Part shown: one piece after another, positions 1 to 10,643 of the stretch
Layout of the letters: each line of letters starts with the position of its first letter
How positions within the stretch are numbered: the stretch's first letter is position 1
NCBI GenBank assembly: GCA_963281155.1
Contig: CAUJLY010000003.1
Span: 3,782,001-3,846,000 of the forward strand
Reading direction: 5' to 3'
Length of the DNA: 64,000 nucleotides
From: Rhabditophanes sp. KR3021
Taxonomy: Eukaryota > Nematoda > Chromadorea > Rhabditida > Alloionematidae
Notes under the pieces: generated by a model
The model's database searches: none
What the model saw: the letters and a program-made list of their open reading frames with translations, nothing else
What the model was told of the DNA's origin: nothing
Program-made: the position numbers and the translations under genes

Positions 1-880
1 AAAAATTAGTATCTCGCTTAAACGGACTTGTTTATAAATTAGTAGAATTCCATAGGGAATACCTCTTAGGAATAAAATTGTTTTGACTCTTTTCAATCCA
101 TTCTGAATTTCTTTGATCAGGTAAGGCACTCGTATCAGAACGTATGTTATGATCAGCACAACATTTAGAACACATGAGATATTGTGAAAGATATTTAAAC
201 TATTTTTAGGCATCCCACTCATTCTGGCAAAAATAGGTAGAACATAAACAGGAAGAACGGGGGCTGCAAATTCTGACGTCAGTCTGAGAATACATGTTTG
301 AAATACAGCCAAAATGACTTGTGCAGCAATAAAACTTCCGTGTCTTTCTAGTTTAACAAAATTATTCAATATTAGATATTCGTCACTTGATCTTTGTTCA
401 CCTTCCACATAACTAATTGACATGTAGTGAGCAAAACCACTAAAGCAAATCAAAACGAAATTTGTATATATTTGGGATAATTTTTTGAGCGGCATCAAAA
501 GGATCAGGGCGCTAATAAATAAAACTAAATTTTTTTGTTAATTAATAATCAAACGCATATGTTACTACCTGTGTAACTCAACATCATGGCTGCAGATTCA
601 TCTAAATTTCGTGAATGAACAAATTCCAAAATTCTCGTTGAATCCAAGTACTGCAACGATTCGTCTGTAAACACATCTTCGGTCATTTGTGTAAAATTTG
701 AATTTCTTTTCCTCCACCATAGCTCCAAAAGTAAGGGTCCCTAAGATAAAGTTACAGTTAGTGATTGAGTTTAAATGATTTTATTACCGGTAATCTTAGT
801 GCTACTTCTAAAAAAGAAATTATCTTTTCTTTGTGCTCTTCAAGAAAACCGTTCCCAAGAGACCCAACAGCAAAATCCAT
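1..880 (-). CDS. RNF145/RNF139 (TRC8)-like membrane E3 ligase, N-terminal part
   Basis: The ATG is at 880-878 and the gene runs off the left edge, so only the N-terminal part is present. Three exons can be read: 880-788, 740-569 and 524-1, separated by introns of 47 and 44 bp with GT..AG ends. The phase works only if the second acceptor is the distal TTTAG. The protein opens with a short helix (IISFLEVALRLP) followed by LLLELWWR, then runs of hydrophobic segments such as LFISALILLMPL and VLPVYVLPIFARM. The helix and the 'LPxxARM' stretch match the N-terminal multi-TM (sterol-sensing-like) domain of the RNF139/RNF145 ER ubiquitin ligases. The C-terminal RING finger, which would prove the call, lies outside the window. 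If correct, it is an ER membrane E3 linked to sterol-regulated degradation. Other polytopic membrane proteins remain possible. Confidence 0.55.
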
Positions 881-1579
881 TTATACTAATACTTTTTATT
901 TAGATAAAATAGTTGGAATAAGTTGCTAAAATATATTTAAAAATATCAAAAATGAAATGGTTCCATGGATTTTAACTAATTAACTTCAAGATAATATTGC
1001 GCCAAATAAAAACGTCGATACTTTTCCAGTCTATTATTACCTATCGGAAGATGTAAAAATAAAATGTGAAGGAGGGCTCGACCCCGATATTGATAAGGTG
1101 TGTGTGTATTTATTTTCTGAACATCATCATATGATATTAAAGGTAATAATAGTAATTAATTCATAGTGAAGCACAAATTAACATCAATTTTTTTATTTTT
1201 AACTCAGGCTTTGAAAGTCTAGTCCGATCATAAATATATTTGTTCGATCAAACATTTGTGACAAACCAATATCTGCAATTGTGACAACATGTCCCTCTCA
1301 TACCCGCGCAACTTATTCTTGTTTTTGGTGTGATCGGGGGACGATAAAGTCTTGTTAATGGTTAAAATGAAGATTACGATATTATTGACTGGATATAATA
1401 ATTTAATATGTCAATTCCAATTCACACGATTCAAATATACTAGGCTAAACAGATTAGTGCTGATGGGACATTACTATATTATATAACTCTCAGATCACTA
1501 ACTAACTTTATTGTAAGTTTCATATCATTTTTTCAATTCATATATTATTCTATTCTATCCATTTTAAGGTTTTTTAGAA
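881..1579. other. Intergenic region between divergent genes
   Basis: About 700 bp between the divergent RNF145-like and PTB-domain genes, probably holding both promoters. A short open stretch on + (about 1000-1086) reads like protein and ends in a possible donor. It cannot be joined in phase to the exon starting at 1580, so it is not called. Nothing else is recognisable. Confidence 0.5.
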
Positions 1580-2640
1580 ATGACATGGTTATGGGATAGA
1601 CAAAAGTTACCCAAGTCTCATTTTTACGTCTTCTATCTTGGTGCAAAAGAAACGACGGATATGAAAAGTGAAGAAAATTGCATGGAAATCATGACCACTC
1701 AATTAAGCGAATGTTTCACCCAGATTCCCAATAAGGCAACTGTTTCAATTTCCTACAAAGGATTAAAACTAACCCAGAATATCCCAATGTTATCTAAACA
1801 CGGAAATATTAAGATGAGACCTGTCCAACTATCAGTCCCAGCTCATTGCATAACATTTGCTATGCTGGGCAAGGCCCCGTTTAATGATACTTTGGCAGTA
1901 ACAATGATTGTATTAAATCCAGAACTAATCAAACCTCTTCACACTCATGTATATAGATATGATACTTGCTTAACAGCAAGTTTGATGCATGAAAAACTAC
2001 AAGTAGGTAACACAAAGATGTGATAGTAAATATTTAGTAATGACAATATAATAATCCTAATCATAATAAAATAATCCTAACACAAAATAACAATATAATA
2101 AGTCAAATGGAAATAAAATAATACTAATCACAAAAGGACAGTCTAATTGTAATATAATTTTAGTATCTCATACATTTGCCTGCCAATCAAAAAGCATTAT
2201 ACAACTTGGAACAAAGGCTCTATCTTCCTCCTGTTATTAAAAACAAATACGAAACATCAACAATACCATCTCGTAAAGATAATTGCCTGACCTTCAGAGA
2301 GGAGCGATCTTCAAATAACTTAAATGGTAACTTTAGTAAAAGATCAAGACACTCAATTGCGGTACCATCATCACTACTGCCTGAATTAAGTCTAGAGGAA
2401 AACAGACGTTTTAAGTTGTTCGGGGAGGCAATTTTAAGAGACGAAAGACGGAAAAGTATGGACAATTTAAGATCACCTTCAGCCCATATCAATGCCAATC
2501 CTGACATATGCCCCCAACTTTTATACAAACAAAATACGGGAGTAAGAAGTTTTCACACCGAAAAAGTACGTTCGCAATCACGGCTTTTTGGAAGACACCG
2601 AATACCGTCAGCTTTAATTTCATCTAAATATCCATCTTAA
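1580..2640 (+). CDS. PTB/PID-like domain protein
   Basis: Two exons, 1580-2002 and 2164-2640, join in phase 0 (donor CAA|GTAGGT, acceptor TTTTAG) to give 299 aa. Residues about 12-140 look like a phosphotyrosine-binding fold: an initial strand FYVFYLGAKE, a 'GLKL' turn, then HCITFAML and a final strand with HVYRYD, the usual order in PTB/PID domains (FAM43/PID1-type). The second half is basic and rich in Ser and Arg, with no recognised domain. An acceptor-like TTTTTTAG lies 3 bp before the ATG, and a poly(A) signal AATAAA is at 2671-2676. The role is probably as an adaptor binding NPxY-type tails. The subfamily is uncertain. Intron 1 is AT-rich with a degenerate tandem repeat. Confidence 0.4.
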
Positions 2641-2670
2641 TATGATACATACACACATTTCATTTAAATC

Positions 2671-2676
2671 AATAAA
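2671..2676 (+). terminator. Poly(A) signal of PTB-domain gene
   Basis: A canonical AATAAA 30 bp after the stop codon at 2638-2640, with WDR47 converging on the other strand from 2913. Confidence 0.6.
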
Positions 2677-2912
2677 GCAAACAGTTTATATAAATAAAAT
2701 AATCAGGCAGCAAAAACGTGTCTATAAATATTATTTGATCAGACAAATTCACCAACTACAAATATTCTTTTTTCTTATTTACGGTGTTTCATAGAAAAAA
2801 GACGTTGGTTGGAGTTGATTAGAGTTGATTAAAATTGGTCTTTAAGTATTAACAATTTGTAGCGTAGCGTTAAATGCACCTAAAGTGCAAAATCTTAGAT
2901 TATAAGTTTCAA

Positions 2913-5900
2913 CTAAAATTGCTGCGAACCACCTGGCAAAGACCACAAAATTGCAGTTTTGTCAGGGCTTGAAGTCAAGCAGCTAAATTCATACGGATGC
3001 CATCTAAAGTAATAAGTTAGTCACCAAAAACAAGTTTAATTTTAAACATACCTGCATTGAATCACTTTGTCACTATGTTCAGCAATCTGTAGGTAACTTA
3101 AGGAAGATTTTAGGTCATTTCGCATATCAGTCATTACTATTCTAAAAGGGAGATGATGATTAATTAAAAAAGGAATTACAATCCAATAAATTATTTAAAA
3201 GTCAATTATTACAACAAAGAACCAAAATTGATGCAATATTTTAAAGCTGACTAATTTAATGCATTACCTTTTATCGTAACTTCCTGAAAATAAATAGTGT
3301 TATTATTCGAATTTAAAAGGGTTATTAGTTTTTAAATTTAAATGTGTTAGTTGACACCAATGCCAAACCTGTTTTAAGACTTTGTAATCTTAAATTTGAA
3401 TGTTAGCTAAAAGCTATTTACGTGTCATGGCTAAAATTAAATACGTATTTTCTAATTCATTTGACTCATTTTAGAGCTCAATATCGTCTCTTATTAACTG
3501 TAATGGAAGAAGGCGAAGAGATAACTAGTAAGTAAGCCCACAGTATGTTTTAAGGAAGGGACGATGATGTAGCAGAATTTATCCTAGGAGAATTTTTTGA
3601 AGCTAATAATAATATTAAACATGATGATTATGCCCAATTTTTTTAACTATTCAATTTTGCCATAATGATCAATTAATGATGGCATTTACCATGTGTATAA
3701 ATAAAAATTAGACATATTAAATGATTCTAATCCTATAAACAAGAACTTTTATACCATTTTTGTGTGTTTATTGCAAATTGTAAACTCGTACCTGATAACA
3801 AATAATATGCAGCGTTGCTAAATCTTAAGCTTCTCACCTCGTCACCATGAGGTCTGTACGTTTGGAGAATTCGATTTCCCGTAATGTCATATAACATAAT
3901 AGAAGCATCTTCGTGTCCGCTTACTAAGAGCTTACCTGCTGGATCAACACATACTGAAGTAACTGGTGATGCCATGTTTCTTGAAGCTTGTGTTATCACT
4001 TGGACAGCATTGTTAGCACGAATATCCCAGTATCTTATTGTTTTATCGAGACTACATGAAACAAAGCAATAACTATTGTTCCAACTTCCTGAAAATGAAT
4101 AAATAACAAGAATTAAGGAATGTTTTTGGATTTTTTAAAGATACCGAAATTTAACACGGGTTCACTATGGCCTTTAAATGTTTTGTATGTTTGTAATGTT
4201 GTTACATCTGTCAACTTTATGCTACAACCTCCAGCCGAAATCATAACAGATGTTGAATTGATTGTATCATCAAGAAATAGAAGGTCTCTTATAGTTCCAT
4301 CATGGATCGAAATCTCTGTTTCATTAGTTACTTTGACAGGATCAGATTGGAAAGACATCAATTTTATAGATTTATCGTTGGAGCCTGTTGCTAGCAGATC
4401 TCCGCTTTGATTAAATGAAACATTATATATTGAGCCTCGATGTTGTTTTGGCCTAGACAAAACTACTTCTGGTGACGGGATGTATCCTTTCGAGCTTCTA
4501 TTATTAACCAACTTTTTAATTTCGGGATATTTACAAATACTTAATTGTTTGGAATTGGTTCCAATGGCAAAATACCTACCAGATGGGTGAAAAGCAACAG
4601 ATCTAATTGCCTGACTGTCTTCATATTTTAAAACAGGAACAAAATGTATGGAGGAGTTTTGGCTATTTCTGTTTTCTCGAAAATCATTTTGATACATTTG
4701 TTGAGACATCATCTGCTGCTGGGACATCATTTGTTGAGGTGAAATCATCTGTTGTGGAATCATCTGTTGTGGTGGCATCATTTGTTGTGGAGGCATCATC
4801 TGTTGTGGAGGCATCATCTGTTGTTGATCCATGTAAGGGTTGGAAAGTTCCCTAATAGGCGGAAGCATATTGCCTTGATAAGGATTACTCATATTACTTC
4901 CATAGGGTGAAGGTTGATAATATTGTTGAGGTGAAGGGTATGAATTTATAGGCTGCTGCATCATTGGATTATAACTATTTGGTTCTTTGTACATTCGTTG
5001 TGCAAATTGTTGTATTATTTGAGATCGCATCATGGGGTTTTCTATTTCTTCAGAGCCATTCAGGAAAGTTCCACCGCCGGGTGTTGATAATTCTGGAACC
5101 GGTGGTAATGGAATTACATTTTTTGACGACATTGGGACATTTTTCCTAACAATATCTTCTAATTCCTTTCTCGATGATGTCATATCAAACATCAAGTTAC
5201 CTGGTGGTAGTAAACCAGGTGGGGCCGAAGTTGCGGAAGCACTCGAAGTAGATGAACTTGACATTGGGTTGGGACGAGACGTTTTGGTAAATTCAGATGT
5301 TTCAAACATATTGTCAATAATTTGAGATTGTTTCATTAAATTTTCTTGATTAGTAATCTGGTCCACTGCATCAAGCATAAAACCGGGTGCTGTTGATTGA
5401 CTCATATTTAATGATCGTCTTGATGATGACAGAGCATTTAAAGACGTTAGACTTGAAAACATCTTTTGTGCGCTTTTTAATTTATCATTGGGAATCATAT
5501 TATAAGGAAAATTATTACCAGGTTTGATTGGAGTAGCCATAATTTGTTCTGCCCACATCGCCTCTAACTTGGGCCTTCTGAGGGAACTTAGTTTAAAATC
5601 TAGAGACATTTGTTGAAACGGCGCTACAAATTGTTCATTTGATAGTACTTCAACGATAATTATAAATTAGAATATTTGCGTAAAAATACATTTTTTTAAT
5701 TTTTTAATTGCTGTTTAATAAACACTTTACCAGCTTTTGTTTTATATTTGTACCCTTCAAATTTGGCTTAAAACCATTTGCGTGTCATGGCGATCAAGTT
5801 ATTAATGGTAAGATTACAAGTATATGTTTTTGTAACAAGTATTGGCTAGATACACCAAAGAAGCCCTCGATATCCAAAAGACGAGTCAAGATCATTAAAA

Positions 5901-7334
5901 GGTGCTTAATTTTGAATGCGAAAGATGCTGCTAACCTCCTTAAAGGTGTTATTAATGATCCAATATTGAATCTCTTCACTCACAGTTAAGTTAATGGGTC
6001 AATTTTTGACGAAGAATTGGAAACTTCCGGAAAATCAGCCATCATCAAAGAGCCTAGGGAACCTAAACTTCACAAGTTTAAGAAACTAACACTGAAAACT
6101 CATTTTCAATACCTGCAATGTGAAAGGTATTTTAAGACAAGATGCACGTTTAACGTTCACAAAAGAAAAAGATGCTGTCAACAGTTAATGGATTTCGCCG
6201 AGCATTTCAATAAAACTGAAACAGCTGCTAATATATTGGCCTAAAATCGAAGCTCATCCTGCAGACAAAGATGGGTGTTATGTATATGTATTAATTGACC
6301 CAAGAGTAGTTCGTAACAACTGGACCAGAGCTGATGTCAAGAATGGAATTCGTTATGGAGTATGTCACTTATTTCCCGAAATGAAGGATCAAGTCGCAGA
6401 ACTTATTCTTGATGAGTTTTCTGTAGCTAATGAAAAGTCGTCGATTGTATTAAATTAAATTTTTGATTTTGTTAGGCAATAAACTAAATGATCTTTTGTT
6501 GTTTACCTTCAAGCCATGATATTAGAGACAAGTCATTGCCACAAAGTGGAGGTTTTTGTTGTAGTAATTTGGAAGACATTGTTGAATGATCTATATCTTT
6601 TGGTTCACCCAGTGCTTGACTTTGGCAAAAGTCAACACAGTTTTCGTAGAAACAACCTTTTACTAACAATTGAATTAATCTATTGTTTAAAGCAACCTCG
6701 TCTCTGTGTTCATTTTTCTTACCACTAATTGGTGCTTTTGGTAAATATGGTTCGACTAAGGGCAAGATTTTGTTGAAGCATTCTACTCGGGCTGATGAAG
6801 GATTCCAATTCTTAAAGTCATCATGATCAGACAGTTTTGGTAGCGTTAGTAAAGCACATAAATGTTTGTAATCTTCAACATTAGGCGCAATGTGCTCAAG
6901 ATCTTTCAAGGCTTCCACGATTTCCATGACTGTAAACTCATTGTCTTGATAAACGCCCGGCTCCTGCTTAATGCAAAGCAACTCGTAATACTTGAATTTA
7001 GTTATCTGGAAGCGGAATAGGCGAAAATTAAATTCATCTAATTCTCTCAGGGGTTCAATGAAATCAAGTGCATTATCGAACTGCCCATCAAGAATTAATT
7101 GCCTTAGGAAAATAACATCATCTGAGTAGTCACCATTAATTACTCCAGTTTCTCGTTCTAATGATAACTATAAGCGAAATAATAAAATATTAAGTAAATA
7201 AATCTAAGTAATTATGCCTGTGCTATGTGATATCCTTGAAGTTCCAAGAATTCAAGTATTGCTTTCAAAATATCTTGTTCTTTTATTGAAATAGGAATAG
7301 AAGACTGTGAAATGGAATTAGAATTGGAAGCCAT
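2913..7334 (-). CDS. WDR47: WDR47 (nemitin) LisH/CTLH/WD-repeat protein
   Basis: Seven exons: 7334-7218, 7167-6507, 5623-4145, 4088-3792, 3283-3268, 3141-3052 and 3003-2913. They sum to 917 codons (916 aa), close to vertebrate WDR47. The N-terminus has LisH and CTLH regions (residues about 18-110), followed by VKGCFYENCVDFCQSQALG, typical of WDR47. The junction segment LRRPKLEAMWAEQI is diagnostic. A Q/M/P-rich insert of repeated QQMMPP-type units lies at about 4690-4830. WD40 repeats fill the C-terminal third and end ..LPGGSQQF. The family binds microtubules and CAMSAP and acts in cilia and neuronal microtubule organisation. Oddities: intron 1 has a GC donor, exon 5 is a 16-nt microexon, and the 883-bp intron 2 holds antisense coding remnants. 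An acceptor-like TTTTAG lies 36 bp upstream of the ATG. Confidence 0.93.
5709..6458 (+). pseudogene. Decayed antisense coding remnant inside WDR47 intron 2
   Basis: Inside WDR47 intron 5624-6506, on the opposite strand, lie three protein-like stretches in different frames: 5708-5989, 6017-6244 and about 6240-6458. The middle one has a C2H2-like motif (CERYFKTRCTFNVHKRKRC). The last begins CYVYVLIDPR, which resembles the first strand of the ANKLE1/LEM-3 GIY-YIG domain, and ends in TAA near 6458. Stops and at least one 1-bp shift (around the TAA at 6242-6244) break the frame. It may be a degenerate relative of the zinc-finger/GIY-YIG remnants in the importin-alpha and CDF introns. That link is weak for this copy. 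Confidence 0.4.
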
Positions 7335-8738
7335 ATCAAATTGGATGCATTGCGTAGGACAAGGATACTCTAAAACAAAGTAAAACATCAGAATGTTATC
7401 AATAGTTCCTTAGAGTTTATGACAATACGATAATAGCCTCTTTAATGCATGCCAAAATAGATATATACTTATACACAATACATATAACATGAATATTCAT
7501 TAGTACATATTTTAAGTTGTTATAGACATTTATTGTAAGTAATAGTTGTACACCTCTGTCTGTATCGCTACAATGTTCGTAGCAGTTGATTTTATTTGAG
7601 GTATATGTTGTTAAAGACTGTCTCTCAGATAAAAAGTAGTGTAATTAGGTCTCAAAATAAACTGGTACCAATCGATGTTTTGGGCCTTACATTGCATATA
7701 CTTGTATGGCATACGCATATGGCATATACACTGAAATGGGGTCGTTGGATAATCTTTTGAGGGTGTGTATAGAATATCAATTGAAAAATCACGCACTATC
7801 AAATTCAATATTATTTTAGTACATGTGTCATCCCTAATTTTATTGACAGATTATTACTGCTCTAATCAGTGATTATACTACCGACAAATATTATTGAGAA
7901 AGAATAAATAGATAAAGAAAGTCAATGAGAGGAGCACATTCGACTGGAAAGTAACAATATTTGCTGCAGAATATTTATCAAATCAATGCTTCAATAAAAT
8001 AAATTGTACGACGTGTTTCCGTGAAGGTAATTGAATGTATTTTGTATACTTGATTGCATCATAATTTAATGGAATAAAATGATTGATAATTACCAAAGAA
8101 ATATTGATAACTTGAATTTTTTGCACACTCGAACAGTTTTGCATTACTCAAACAATTTTAAGCTACTAAATGATTTTAAAGTACCTGGTAAATTTCTTAA
8201 ACAACTTATGCAAGGTGAAAACATTTATTTTTTAAAAAGAAAGATAAAAAAATAGCGTATCAGTGTTTGATATTAAGATCTTGAGGCCCGTGCCTTCAGA
8301 CGGCATTTCCTATTATATTGTGTTCATCATAGCTAATAAAGTTGTACACACTGCATTTGACTTTTAATATAGCAACATTCTTGCTACCCCAGCTGTAGTG
8401 GGTTCCTAGTATAACGACATTGTACACACATACTATTATACATTTAGTATGTATGTATAATATGCTAAATATGTATACTAAACTAAAAATTATAAAGGCT
8501 AACTTTTATAGTTTCAACAAGTTTTTGAATTTATCTGTTCATTTACGCAAATGACCTAAAAATAATTATTACCACTTAACTTTAAATTTAATATTTTTAT
8601 TAATTACATTTAAAATAAACTTATTTATTGCCAACGACATTATGTCACATATATATTCAAATTATTTATAATACATATACAATTCTGATGCACGATATTG
8701 GTAGTAATTTTATTAATTTCAGCTGTTGGTATTTCATT
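7335..8738. other. Intergenic region, no gene seen
   Basis: 1.4 kb between the WDR47 start and the 3' end of the 7-TM gene, AT-rich with only short chance frames. It presumably holds the WDR47 promoter and the 3' UTR of the 7-TM gene. Nothing else is recognisable. Confidence 0.5.
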
Positions 8739-9680
8739 TTAAGAATGACTTACACTATATGTGGCAAGATTCTTCATTTCTATACGCGATAAATTTAATG
8801 TGTAGATGGGACTCAGTATGGAATATGAAAAAAAACCTATCCATTGGATATTATTAACCAAATTAAGGTGTTGGTTTACAAAAGCAGGGCCTCCAAACTT
8901 TATAATTACATTACATGCGATAGTTGGTATTATACATGTATAATATTGAAACAAAGTTTGAAAGACAACTGAAACCAGGTATCTTTTGTGTTTTTGATAC
9001 AAAGTTGGACTGATTCGAGATCGCAAATCATAAATATTTTTAGTTGATTTCAAAAAAAAGTAAATTCCGACGACATGAAGTAAAAATGTCGGGATACCTG
9101 CAACAGCTACAAACAAAATAAATTCAAATGAATAAAAATTGCCCATTATTAGAAAATTTCGATTTTGAACATGAAAAATCTGGGAACACTCGTCTTTTTT
9201 TGAAATAGCTTTTTCAGCATCATTTCGTGGCAAAGCACATAAATACACACCAACGATTGGCAAAAAATAGTAAATGACAAATAAGAATATAAATATGCAT
9301 TTAAGCAATTGAGTTAATACCGGTATACTTGGAGTTTGAATCTTTTTTAATGAGTAATAAGAGTATGTCATTTGTAGAAAGTATATTAAAAAAGAACATA
9401 AAATGCAGGAAATCGCAATGCCTAAGACAGTTTCAGCAAATTTCTGATGAGCCATGTTTAAAACTCCATTCACTTCATAGAAATTACATTTTGCATTTAA
9501 TTGGAGATTCAGACCAAAACTCAACAACGTAATACACCCAATATCGAGGCATCTATTAAATATGATAGTTTGGAAGAAGAAAGTTTTGTTTAACATCTTG
9601 TTATATTTTATGAGGAAAATTACCAACATGTTTAGAAAAATAGATGTTATTGAAATCATGTATACAATGCTAGCACTCAT
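8739..9680 (-). CDS. Orphan 7-TM receptor, nematode-chemoreceptor-like
   Basis: A single-exon gene of 313 aa. I place the start at the ATG 9680-9678, because the longer frame begins with TTG. Seven hydrophobic segments are visible, starting with SIVYMISITSIFLNMLVIFL. A basic loop 'YQKHKRYLVSVVFQ' precedes TM6, with Gln in TM6 and IIPTIAC after it. TM7 contains SPIYTL followed by a short tail. The 'K..L...FQ....P' arrangement before and in TM6, and Pro-x-Tyr in TM7, recall nematode Str/Srh/Srd serpentine receptors. There is no DRY or NPxxY of the rhodopsin type. Ligand and expression are unknown. It could be another divergent rhodopsin-like receptor. Confidence 0.6.
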   Translation of the reverse strand: MSASIVYMISITSIFLNMLVIFLIKYNKMLNKTFFFQTIIFNRCLDIGCITLLSFGLNLQLNAKCNFYEVNGVLNMAHQKFAETVLGIAISCILCSFLIYFLQMTYSYYSLKKIQTPSIPVLTQLLKCIFIFLFVIYYFLPIVGVYLCALPRNDAEKAISKKDECSQIFHVQNRNFLIMGNFYSFEFILFVAVAGIPTFLLHVVGIYFFLKSTKNIYDLRSRISPTLYQKHKRYLVSVVFQTLFQYYTCIIPTIACNVIIKFGGPAFVNQHLNLVNNIQWIGFFSYSILSPIYTLNLSRIEMKNLATYSVSHS

Positions 9681-10643
9681 CTTAATCAAATACTTTTATT
9701 AAAATGCAAAAAAATTCAATAATTATTGGAAACTAATAATGAATGTAATTTTTGCCGGGTATGCTTATATGTGCCGTGACGACATACAATATAATTAATG
9801 TAAAGGGAAAGGTACTTGCCTTTGAAATTTACACCTTATCGGAATTGACACCAACCTTAGATGCCAATCTGAGATGGATAAGATATTCGCTATAGTAATG
9901 AGTAAGTTAGAGGCTGGAATATTTCTACCTTAAAACTTATTTATTCCATTCTAATTAGCCAAATAGCTTTTTCACTTTTATTTACAGAATAAAATAATTG
10001 TTCTCCTTCCCATTTTCTCAGAATTTTAATTGTAACAAGGAAGTTGTACTCCAATCAATAACAATTATCTTATCAAAATTTATTTCAAAAGGAGGCTGTC
10101 ATTTAGAATGATTTCTTAAATTGCATGGTATTTTTTCGAAGGTTAAAATTGTTATACAAATACTTATTAAAGAAAAACTTTCCCTCATACAGAGACTTAT
10201 TAGAAAACTTTGATGTCAAGAAGAAGTGTTTTGTTAAAGAGAAGTTCATTTGTTGGATAGAATTGTTAAAGAAGATTTAGGTTATTAATAATATAGATTT
10301 TAAATTAAAATGTCATGACAACCAAGCCTTTATCTTATCAGTGTATGCAATCGTATGCGTATTATTACTCCAATCCATTTCAACTCAGGTGTGTATGTCC
10401 TTCTTCAAGAACCCATCTACAGTCTCTTTGTGTGCGCAGAGACACATATAGTGAATCAAATGCAAACACCGTGTGATAGATAACGAAATGTGAGCGGTGC
10501 AATCAATGGAACACGATTCTTGTTATATATATAGTTATATTGTACACGTGGTTGTGTATAAACTTTGTTTCAAGAAGCTAAACCAAAAGTTTTTCTTCAT
10601 TGGGCATTCGCTATTTTGATACAACCAAACTTAACCACCTAAA
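9681..10643. other. Intergenic promoter region between 7-TM gene and AP-1 mu
   Basis: 960 bp between divergent starts. A TATA-like stretch (TTATATATATAG) lies about 120 bp before the AP-1 mu ATG. No gene is seen. Confidence 0.4.

Noticed and set aside
1000..1086. Possible + strand exon upstream of the PTB gene
   Set aside because: Open and protein-like, with a possible donor at 1086, but no donor choice joins the exon at 1580 in phase and no start codon is seen.
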